A stretch of DNA of 64,000 nucleotides from Lineus longissimus (Eukaryota; Nemertea; Pilidiophora; Heteronemertea; Lineidae): NCBI RefSeq assembly GCF_910592395.1, contig NC_088308.1:4774001-4838000 (forward strand), given 5' to 3'. A program made the position numbers and the translations under genes. Shown one piece after another: positions 23,329 to 33,800 of this stretch (position 1 is the stretch's first letter; the number at the start of each line of letters is the position of its first letter). The notes below the pieces were generated by a model that was given only the letters and a program-made list of their open reading frames with translations, made no database searches and was not told where the DNA came from.

Positions 23329-24580
23329 ACTATAACGCGTAGTTCCCCAGAAGATAAAAGTGGCAAAATCCTTAATACTGGTGTAAATGTTAGTCTTAGA
23401 GAACAAATTGAACGTCAAAATACTAATAGAGATATGCTTTCGTTAACTGCCACCTGAGTAAACACAAACGCTTCTTACCTTACTTTGAAGAGACCCGTTT
23501 TGTAAATGTCTTTTGAAACGTTTAAGTATATGTTAGTCAAGTATCAACACGGACAATATAAATCCACATGGATGAAATCCGCATAAAAACTCGTATTATC
23601 GCTCGTAATATTTGGTTAGTTAAGAAAGGAATGGAGATCTACGAACTGCTAAATCTGTTTTGATATACGAAATCGGTCAAAATAGAATATTGGCACTGAT
23701 TGTGACCATGTAGCACTCCTTGTATTTAAAATGTATTTTTCTTTACCGTCCCCGGCCCCAAGTTGTCATATGATAATCATCATCTCAACGCTCAAGTGCC
23801 TTTTATTTGTAATGCCACAAAACTAAGTACAAATGATTAAGGCGAAACAGAGTGAGGCCGAGAATCCAAATGTATTACAAGTCCCACAACCCATTCCAAC
23901 ATCGTAGTTGTATTCGTCATTTATTCATCTGAACAGAATACAAGACAGTTAATCACTTGATTGACGCTATATTCCATACATATTCCGGTCCGGTGAGTTC
24001 AAACTGTAAGATGAGTATTGTACTGGAAGAATATAATTGGACTTAAGCATTGCGGTCACATATCAACTTTTTAGAGTGATTTATTACTTTAAGATTATAA
24101 GATCAGTTCATTCAACAACAGGGCGAAGAGTGATTTGTCACCTGAATTATGACATGTTGGGATAACTTATCAGTTCCATATCATACATTTGCTAATTAAC
24201 ACCTTTCTATTCATGAATCATATACCGGGGACACGATACAACTGCAAAAAAAAACCTATAAAATGATTATTGAGTTGTTCGATACGTTTGTTCGGGGCAG
24301 TATAGACATGATGATATCAGCATAAGTCAGATTGATATTTGGACATGAACAAGACTATAGATCTACTTTAAGCTACTTTTTGCAATAAATTACCTCAGTA
24401 ATTGTTGGTATTTTACACGAGCATGTAGGTCAGAGTGGTTTTTCTTTTCTGTAGGTAAATATATATATAGTTAAGTAAATGAGAGGGCCAGGTGTCATTG
24501 TGCTCACCGTATCGAACTTTGGTTGAGAAATGGGCTATAGTTATACCCAAATGTAAAATACATGTATACGTCACATTGTC

Positions 24581-25000
24581 GTGACCTTTAAAAGTTGGTC
24601 AAATCAAAAACCTGGTAATGTCATGCATCCCAATTCGAAGTACATTAGTACAGGTTTAACATTTTGTGTTTTCAGTTTCGGCCCCCTAGTGGCCAAGTCG
24701 AGAATCAGATCTGACCGAAATTTGTTGTCAGAGGTCACCTGGCCTAGGGGGTTATGCACACAAAGTCTCAACCCCTTCAGCCTTAGCGGTGGTCAAAAAA
24801 AGCTCAAACGGCCAATATACGCCATTGGGCCTCTGTTACCTTGAAAAGTATAGGTCAAATCAAAACATAGTACCCGGAGTCATTGATCCGAATTAGAAGG
24901 ACTTTTCCAAGCGATTTCGCATGAATTTTATCACGCATGCGATTGGGACCAATGGGCGTGGTATGACAAAGCACATTTAAATCCATTCATGCCCTTACTC
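24581..25000 (+). repeat. Tandem dimer of an interspersed repeat
   Basis: GTGACCTTTAAAAGTTGGTC followed by AAATCAAAA and CCAATTCGAAG at 24581 recurs as GTTACCTTGAAAAGTATAGG, AAATCAAAA, CCGAATTAGAAG from 24835, a 254-base period. The second unit is incomplete. The 87-residue open frame over the first unit is not considered a gene. Confidence 0.55.
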
Positions 25001-25009
25001 GCATTTTGT

Positions 25010-26680
25010 AACTCACAACTCAAAACTCGCATCTCATAACTCCGATCTCATGTTCGTAACCTCCTAGGCTTTCGTAAGTTGACGTAAATAAAAAATTGAT
25101 ATAGTTTTTTTCGAAGAATCCACAAGCAAGTGAATCCTTGGATATAACAATTGCCCATTTAATCAGCTGATGATCGGTTCTCATATCTCACAATAGGTGT
25201 GCCATCCGCAATCGAGACCAAGCAGCGCCTCGGATGCACTCGGTGTAATCCGAGGTGTCTGAAATGAATAATACCATGTATCTGCCGAGTGGCATCATTG
25301 TCATTGCAATCGTTTGACATATCGAGTAGGCGCTGCAATGGATTTCTCGTTATATGTTTGTATATACGTTCCGAATTATCTCCAGGCACATAAGTTGGAG
25401 ATTTGTTATCAAAAGTAGAAACGCCCTTAAGGCATTCTTTGGAGCAGTCGAGTGCTGTGATTCTGGTATCTTCACGCCCCTGCGATTACTCAAGGACTTA
25501 GGTAATAGCCGCCTATGTTGACAGACACGAACTGGCGAGTTCATCTGGACGGAAACGAGCCTTCGGGACGACGCCATCTTTCTGCACAGAGGGAAGTAAC
25601 CAGTGATAACGAGCATCATTGTTATAGCGGTCTGATAACTGGTCGGGTGACCGTGTTGGGGACTGGATAAAGCAGTTGTCCTCAGTCATGGAGATTTGTA
25701 GGGAAACTTGGTTGCTTAGTGCCACTGCTTAGAGGTGAGTAAAGGATTTTTGTCCGTTGAAGTAGCCTGCACAGTATCGTCGTGTTTGAGCAATGCGTTG
25801 GTATCCCGTTATTCTTTATGCGCGTCCGTTCCTGCTTTCTTAACCAGTTTACAAGTTAGCCTTTGGAAGACTACAGGTAGTTAGTTGGAATACAGTCCTC
25901 ATTCCAAATGTGGGTGGTCATGAAAATATATACATCAAAAAATACATATTTTGGCAATGAACTGAATTTTACAATTTATCACAGTATCATAGGCCAGTAT
26001 ATACTGCAAAACTAAAGACTCGATTTGTATTTTGTCTTCCATGCAGTTTCGCGAACGAACTATGATATTTATACCGGAAAACCAACCAGTTGTTTGACAA
26101 AAACAGTTTCGTAGTTGTTTTAAAACTGTCATATATAATCAAAGGTACATGTACATGTACTATGATAGTGTTGCATGATTCTCTGGCAAAATTGTGTGGT
26201 GTATTTCGCATAATGTATGAGTTGATATTTACGTTGATAAAGGGATTTGTACTTGACGACTATCAGTACGCAATGCTAGGCTGCGTATCAATATTATTAT
26301 GTACAGCGTATCGGTATCGAAAATTTGTTGATTCTCCATTATATTTTGTATTCGGAAAAATGCAATACATGATCATTGTGTCAACTATGACATTAAATAG
26401 TGTAAAATTATATAGCATATTTATCTATATGTGTATCTGTCAGTGATGCAATGAATGAAGCCCGATCGTCATGTTACCTTTGTTCGGAATCTTTCAATAA
26501 ATGTTTCTACAGTCTATGCTGTATGTATGTGAGCATAGTTGAGATATAATATCTATACTCTATATTACAAAATCAACAAAGAAAGGCAAAGCCGAAACAG
26601 GACGTCCTGACAATCCGAAAACCTTGTGTCGCCAACTCATTCGATATCCAAACTACGTAAACAGTTTGCATGACATGAAA
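25010..26680. other. Gene-free stretch
   Basis: A run of AACTC-like repeats lies at 25012-25050. Three overlapping minus-strand open frames at 25159-25725 are less A+T-rich than the surroundings but match no domain known to me. They could be a remnant of an unidentified element. Confidence 0.4.
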
Positions 26681-26812
26681 CAACCATGTGCATAAAATTT
26701 TCTGTTTCTTGAATATTCCGAGACGGTCTTAGATTGGTAAACCAAGATGCTCCTGTTACACGGATCTAAGACTGGCCACATTCAATTAGGTCAGATAACA
26801 TGCACATGGTTG
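26681..26812. repeat. Imperfect 132-bp hairpin
   Basis: CAACCATGTGCAT at the left end is matched exactly by ATGCACATGGTTG at the right. Inner GTCTTAGAT (26726) pairs with ATCTAAGAC (26764). Probably a short degenerate MITE. Confidence 0.55.
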
Positions 26813-26998
26813 TTCGATGCCATTCAGCACGTTCAATTTGGATAGACAATAGTGTTGACGGCATCTTGTGGTCCATGGTCACGACAACATGTTCCGGTTG
26901 GCCATTGTTTCAATTTTCTTTAACTAGTCCACTGTACCCGTGGCCGCCATCATCAGAGTTTCAGTGTACTATAAGTGATGTATTGATAAACGAAAAGA

Positions 26999-27626
26999 AA
27001 TCCTTACTAAATTCGAGAAAAGTTTGTGTGTTTGTTTGTGCGCTCATATCTCCCAGACCGAATGGCTGAGCGACCCCAGATTTGCATAGTAGCATTTAAC
27101 GGTGACCATGAAGTGACCGATGAGAAGTGAGATGTCAGTAGGCCAATGGAACAGTACACAAAAGGCCGATACTAAACACGCCCACCGGCCAGCAGTAGGC
27201 CTATCATCAATCTTTTTCATTCGTCATATACATTCAATACAAACCTTCTTTTCACAATTTGATTCCGAACAAAAATCGATCACCAAGCTGTGTGTGAACG
27301 CGCAAAAGCTTTTGACTGAAGAGACAGGGCTCGAGACGTCGCATTGTGACGTCATGACGTCAGCAGACCCATCCTGACGTCGGAGCCATGTGTGCGCTTG
27401 ACGCGAAGGCAAAATCGCCGCGCGGGCAAGCTGAAGAACGTTAGATAAAACCAATAAACGGCGTTATATCGGATGTCAGTTGGAAATTCAAAAATCGGGC
27501 TTCGTAAGGACATTTTCGGGACCCGTTAAATGCTACATGCAAAATCTGGGGTCGCTCAGCCATTCGGTCTGGGAGATATGAGCGCACAAACAAACACACA
27601 AACTTTTCTCGAATTTAGTAAGGATT
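26999..27626. mobile_element. Non-autonomous inverted-repeat element (MITE-like) upstream of paladin
   Basis: About 107 bases at 26999-27105 (AATCCTTACTAAATTCGAG...) recur almost exactly in reverse complement at 27519-27626, flanking about 410 bases without a credible gene. Only one small indel region differs between the arms, implying a fairly young or conversion-maintained element. I could not settle a target duplication. It ends about 120 bases before the paladin start codon, so it lies in the probable promoter or 5' region. Confidence 0.8.
27335..27382. promoter_or_regulatory. Cluster of CRE (TGACGTCA) sites
   Basis: Two perfect CRE palindromes lie back to back (27347-27354 and 27355-27362), flanked by GAGACGTCGC and CTGACGTCGG half-type sites. 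CREB/ATF factors bind this palindrome. The cluster lies inside the inverted-repeat element, some 385 bases before the paladin ATG. Regulatory use is an inference. Confidence 0.5.
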
Positions 27627-27716
27627 CAACCGGTCTTGGATCGCTGACACTAGATTATATCACGATATATACAGATTACATGTAATTGTATTTTCCTCTT
27701 GTTTGTTTTGTTGTAG

Positions 27717-27867
27717 CAAGTGGTTGCAATCGGACAGCGTTGCACTATGGGAAGCGGATTAAGCTCAAGACCAACTCCATCAGCTTCATCACGAGCTCAG
27801 CAACACCCGGTCTCACATCTTAGACACGACCCAAACAGAATATCCGTCATGCCAGTCGGAAGCCCGG
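27717..27867 (+). other. Paladin first coding exon with 5' untranslated part
   Basis: A T-rich tract ending TTGTAG at 27716 looks like a 3' splice site, so the untranslated part may begin at 27717 and be preceded by a non-coding exon that I cannot locate. The ATG at 27747 starts MGSGLSS, a good N-myristoylation context (Gly2, Ser6) as in vertebrate paladin. The exon ends in phase 1 at a GTGGGT donor. Confidence 0.65.
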
Positions 27868-30800
27868 GTGGGTGAAATAATTTTTTTGTATTGTTTGTTA
27901 TGATGGTAGCCTTCCGTTTATATTTCATATGGTGATTGGATATGTAAATGAAAATACAGGTCGTGAAAAAACCTTCTAAATATCATTCCGTCGGTAAAAT
28001 ATAATCTGTATCCTTCAGTTTCCTTGGCAACACTGTGTGCGAACGTGTAATTAAATAGCATTGGTCATGCAAGCGAATGGTATAAATACGACTTCATTAA
28101 TTTAGTTCATACCGCCGGGATCATTAATATCATCGTAAACTTCCCATATGATAAAATATCTCCATAAATCAACGGCGCCAGATAATTGGGCCTACTGAAC
28201 AGTTTTGGAGCTTCTGCAGTCAATAATCCGAATATGAATCAACGTGGCGCTTACTCAGCATATGATTTTCATCTTATATCAGTATATTTTTCTGACTTCC
28301 ATCTTAATTGTTGTCGATTGGCTAATTAGAGCCATGAAACCATCATTTTACGATTGTGCATGCAGCCGTGGCGTCAGTGTAGAGGCAACATGGTATGCCA
28401 GAATCTTCCCGAGTATCGATGTAATCTTATGTTTTGTCTCTTATACCGAATTTTAGCCATGAAGATGTCTTCGTAAACGGAATGACTTTTTGGTAGTATA
28501 CACGTATGTGTATTTTACGTGTCATATTCCTGTACAAGTAGCGGTTTTACGTACATGTATAATGTAACTAAAAGCGTCGAAATCGGTCATATTTAATTGT
28601 TTTCGGGATTGTCTGGTAAAGGTGTGGATATCACACAAAAGACCGGTAGTAAACCCACGTATGCAACTGAGCAACTAGCCTATATTTGTAAATACAATTG
28701 ACCTATCCAACTGCTGAGGTATTCTGGGTTCCATTGTTCTGTGATTGTCACTTGATTACGTCAAGCGGGCGTGCCGTCATCATGCTTCTGATGTAATTGA
28801 AACTGATCAGTCCCGCAAGAGAATGCGATGACACCGAGAAGTGTTGAATTGGTAACATATTGGGCGCAACTCTCTTCGCCGTCCTCATGGACGTGTTATA
28901 TGAGCTTTGACAAGCTGTCCTGCCGTCACAGATCACACCAAAGATGACAACTCAGATGTGTTGCATATTGTTAAATATTGCGTCGATGTTTTGTCGAAGT
29001 GGCGAATCAACCGAATTTTCCATTTTGCGTTAATGACTTTGTGTAACTAGTTTTCCCGCCAATTTCAACATGCGTGAAATTCAGACGATTAATCTGATTG
29101 GTTACTGAGATATAGCAATACATTTAGGCGAATCCGACATCAACATGTATTTATTTTTTTTGTCGTAGTGGCGAATCGTCGATTCGTCACTTCGACAGAA
29201 GTGATATTGATACTTGGACGTTGTTTTTTTTCTTTCGAAGTGGCGAATAGTCTAATCCAAGGTCACAGTACTCGTTTTAATTTTGTTTACCTGGTTATTA
29301 ATCGTATTTATTACGTCCTGCGGTCAACTGCGGTCACTCTAGGCAAAATGAGTGCAAATGATTCTGTGTGTTTGGTCATTTCCATCATTTATTCATGAGA
29401 CATCAGACGCGCTGTCCTCTTTGTTACATAACGAAGTTTTGTGGTCATTTAAGGTAAATACAAAGTGAAGAATATCCAGTACCCGATTTATCCGATTTGA
29501 CATTGTTGTGCCCGCCCATCCAATTGATTGAATATGCTCATCATCATGAATGACTCTTCGTACAACCCTTGACAATTAACCATGAAATCCCAATGTATTT
29601 TTCTTCGGATGAATTTGTGACCTCAGGTACATGGCTAAAGTCAAGTTTTTGTTTTCAGTCTCACGATGCCGTGCAAGGACTTCGATGTTGCCGTCCGCTG
29701 GGACAAAAATAACGATGTGAATATTGTCAGTTCTACTGATCTCAAAGCTGTCGAAGGCGAAATGTCGATTGGAAAGCGCATCAAGATGTGGTGGAAGCCA
29801 GAAAGGCGTTGGTGGCATGGCACTATTATCGAAGTAACGGAATTAGATGAAAATGATGACGAACATCAGAGGACGTGCGAGATAGTTGGGTGCACCGAAG
29901 AAATCTTTGCAGCATGTGTCTATGTAACCTGCCAGCGACTACTTTGCTACAACCATTTCACGGGGGACTGTCCGTTATGTACAGGTAATGGTTCGACAAC
30001 TCCAAAGCCACAGCAAACAACTAGGAGTCAACCCGAGAACCCCGCAGATGGTATAATTGGGGATGCTGATGATGTGATCCCAGAACAGCCTCCAAAGAAG
30101 TTCCAAAAGAAAAAGGTGCAGCACACGATGCCGTGCAAGGACTTCGATGTTGCCGTCCGCTGGGACAAAAATAACGATGTGAATATTGTCAGTTCTACTG
30201 ATCTCAAAGCTGTCGAAGGCGAAATGTCGATTGGAAAGCGCATCAAGATGTGGTGGAAGCCAGAAAAGCGTTGGTGGCATGGCACTATCATCGAAGTACC
30301 GGAATCGGATGAAAATGATGATGATGAAGACAACATCCCGTTATCTGTGTTAGCTGCAAAGTCAACTGTGCTCCCGTTAGTTTCGGATGTCCAAGACTCT
30401 TCTGACCAAGATGAGTCGGATCAGTATGACTCTGATCGTGATCCAGAATACGTCCCTGGACCCAGAAGCGACGAGAGTGAGGACGAGCGTCCGACGACGT
30501 GCGAGATGGTTAGGTGCACCGAGGAAGTATTTGCAGCATGTATCAATGTAACCTGCCAGCGTTTACTTTGCTTCGACCACTTCGAGGGGGATTGTCCATT
30601 ATGTACAGATAATGGTCTGACACCTCCACAGCCAGGGCAAACAACCATGGGGAGCCAACCGGAGGATTATCCCATGGAAGGTATTAGAAGGGAAGGAGGT
30701 GATGTGTTGCCAGAACCACCAAAAAAGAAGTCCCGAAGCAAAGAGGTGACTCGTTTGAGGAATAGCGGTGAACAGTACACCACCGAGAAATCTAACCGTA

Positions 30801-33800
30801 CCATTCCTGCCAGGAAAGCCCTGAGACCGCGATGCGACGGAGAGGTGTGCGATCGAAGAGGATTTCATTGCACTGTCATTGATGATGAAAGAAGGCAATC
30901 AATTTTAAATTCTTACTATGGACTCGGACAGCTTCAATTGCAGCGGGAATGGCTTCGATCATTTGTATTTTCATCAGAGCCAGTGTATGCCAAGAAACAA
31001 GAAAGCAGGAAAGGACGATCAATTCGTTATTTTCTACCAGGCATTTCTAATGAGCGCCTCCCTGTCTGTAGGGTGATGTTTCTAAACACTGTTGGTATTG
31101 CTGAGAGACAAGTTCGCACTGTTCTGTCGAAAACAAGTGATACCGGTGTGCTTGCTAGTGAAAAGCGAGGGGGGAGATGCCCGTCAAGGAGAGAGTCACA
31201 TGGGGAACTACTCGCCGCTGTCATCGCCCACGTTGATAGCTTTCCAAGAACGGAGTCGCACTATTGCCGCCAGAGTTCCACTTGTGAATACCTGTCTCCA
31301 GATCTTACAGTAGGAAAGATGTACCAGATGTACCAGGACGAACATCCGAGCCACAAAGTAGCCTTCAGCACTTACTACAGGGTTGTGAAGAGCAAGAAAC
31401 TGAAGTTCTTTCAGCCAAAGAAAGATCAATGCGGATTGTGCCAGAGCTACCGCGAAGGAAGTGATATAGAAAAGGCGAATCTGCGAGGGAAGTACGAACC
31501 ACACGTGGCTGAAAAGGAGCGGGTGAGACAAATCAAGCAAGACTTGAAGTGTAAGGCATCCACGATCAACAAGAATAGCCTTGTCGCCTCATTTGATCTG
31601 GAGCAGGTGATTTATCTGCCAAGATCAAATCGCTGCGAGATATTCTACAAGCGCCGGCTCTCATGCTTTAACTTCACAATTTGTGACATCGTATCAAAGG
31701 ATGTTCACTGTTATCTTTGGCATGAGGGAATCGCCGGACGGGGTTCTAACGAGATATCGTCAAACCTGTGCCACTTCCTTCACACTGTCGACTCATCTGA
31801 CATTCGCACAGTTTCACTTTTTGCCGACGGGTGTGCGGGACAGAACAAAAATACCATCATACCTTCGATGCTTCTGCACTTCGTTCGGGGTTCTACGCAT
31901 ATTGAGGAAATTGTTCTTCACTTTTTTGCTACCAACCATGGTCAGAATGAAGGCGATTCTGTCCATAGTCGTGTCGAGTCAGCCCTGAAACGTAACCACG
32001 AGGTGATGGTTCCATCGCAGCTTGTTCCAATAATAGGTATGGCACGCAAACGGCCTTACAAAGTGTTTGAGGTGTCTACAGAAGATGTGAATGACTGGAA
32101 AACTCTTTCTCAAGATTTAGGTGTCCTGCGAGAGAGGTTAGCAGAAGATGGCACACATGTGGTCTGGACAAAGGTTATGCAATTAATGGTAAAGAAAGCG
32201 GATCCAAATGGCATTTATTTCAAAATGTCCCACCTTAGTCATTCCTTCCATCGCCTCAATCTAAATACGAGAAGATTCTCTCATTCGCCGCTCACTGAAG
32301 GTCCTAGGCAGGCCTATGCCACAACGCCAAAGCTATCTGCCGAGAAATACAAAGACATACAATCTCTCTGCGAGGGTGATACACCCGTGGTGCGACTGCG
32401 TGAACACAAACTATTTTACAAACACCTCCCTCATTGATCAATGACCGGGCGAATCATCAGTGTTTCACCAAGGGATGCATTTTAGTTTGACATTGCTTCC
32501 TGTTATGTAACTAGCTACATGTACTGCAGACATGTACAAAAACAATTACATTTTTGAACATGACCAATTACCATTTACCAATTTGAGAGACGGTTACCAT
32601 GTTTACTGTATTGTTGACTATACCATGTTTACTAATTATTGTAGTTACCATGTTTACTGTTTTAAATGCTGTTGCATATTTTGTCCCAAGTTATTTTGTT
32701 TAAATAAACTTTCATGTAATTGCTTATAAATTCTGAATTCGGTCTAAATGCTAGGAATCTTTATCGAATGGTACTCCATTACCTCAGTGCATGATAGTAG
32801 ATGGTCCAGGTTCCCAAAACACGGTATAAGCCAACAGAATACATTACCTCGCTAATGTATGGTCTGGCGAATAGCCCAATAACGTTATGAAGCGTTTTCT
32901 CTAAGCGACGAATCGATGGCGAATCCGATCTAGCCCCAACATTCCTTTCTCTCAAAGTGACGAATCGGTGGCGAATCAGACCCAATCTCTCATGGGTTTT
33001 TCTCTCAAAATGACGAATCGACGTATACCAACTTCCGGTTGGTTTTGCACAGCTTCCGGTCACAGTGTGAGTGACAACACTAGTGAAAAGGATTTACTAA
33101 AAACCTCAATTAAAGACATGCGAAAAGATTCCTGCATCTTTTATATCAGGAAGGCAGTAAATTCGGAACTTGGCAGGCGAACATTTCAAACGACATTTTC
33201 TCAAAAGTGACAAAAATGCCGATTCGCCACTTCGACAAAACATCGACGATTGGGTGCAACTGAAGACACCTCGTCTTCCTTCGCCGTCCAGTGCATGATG
33301 GTCGTATGATAAAAGATTCATCAATCGGCCGTGCCGTAACCGTGATCCGCAATTGATTCTGAGGCAACGGCGTTGGACGATGTCTCTTGCGTTATTGGGA
33401 GGTGTGAAATGTTCAAGAATTGATTGAAAACCTATTGGGTATCAGTCATGTTCCACTACCATTATCAAATTACGCACTCCATTTTCAAAGGGACTTCTTA
33501 CCATTGTCCGTAAATCTGAATCGTAATGCATGCGACAGGTCATGATGCGCCTCGTATCATTGCTTGTCAGATGCAAATGATAGCACTAGTGCAGTTTCAG
33601 AATAGAAAACAACTTTCCAGTTTCCAACGACAAGACAGAAGGCGGCCCGCACATGCTGCGAACCAACCAGGTGGCACCCATCATCATCCGCAATTGCCGG
33701 GAAGAGTTCCAGCATGTGTCCGACTTCAAGGACCCAGTTGTTTACGGATGTATAGCTGACGGCATGGTACAGCATGCCCTTATTAGGGTAGGTTCCGTTC

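Larger units (their letters stand above)
28981..33248 (+). mobile_element. Complete-looking DNA transposon, Sola-like, in paladin intron 1
   Basis: A 28-bp terminal inverted repeat matches perfectly: 28981-29008 (starts CGTCGATGTTTTGTCG) against 33221-33248. ATTG is present directly outside both ends (28977-28980 and 33249-33252), a 4-bp target duplication. Subterminal copies of a GTGGCGAATC/GACGAATCG motif cluster inside both ends, as expected of transposase binding sites. One long ORF runs in the same direction as paladin. Known cut-and-paste superfamilies with 4-bp duplications include Sola. That assignment rests on the duplication length and the general look of the transposase, without a database match. 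Identical termini and an open ORF suggest recent activity. Being intronic, it should be spliced out of paladin transcripts. Confidence 0.85.

Noticed and set aside
25159-25725. Three overlapping minus-strand open frames
   Set aside because: They might be an eroded element, but no motif of reverse transcriptase, transposase or a host family could be recognised.
26090-26446. 118-codon hydrophobic open frame on + strand
   Set aside because: A+T-rich, Ile/Tyr/Leu-rich by composition, no family resemblance.
29666-32437. Host single-exon gene independent of a transposon
   Set aside because: The matching terminal repeats and 4-bp flanking duplication enclose it exactly, so a transposon gene is the simpler explanation.
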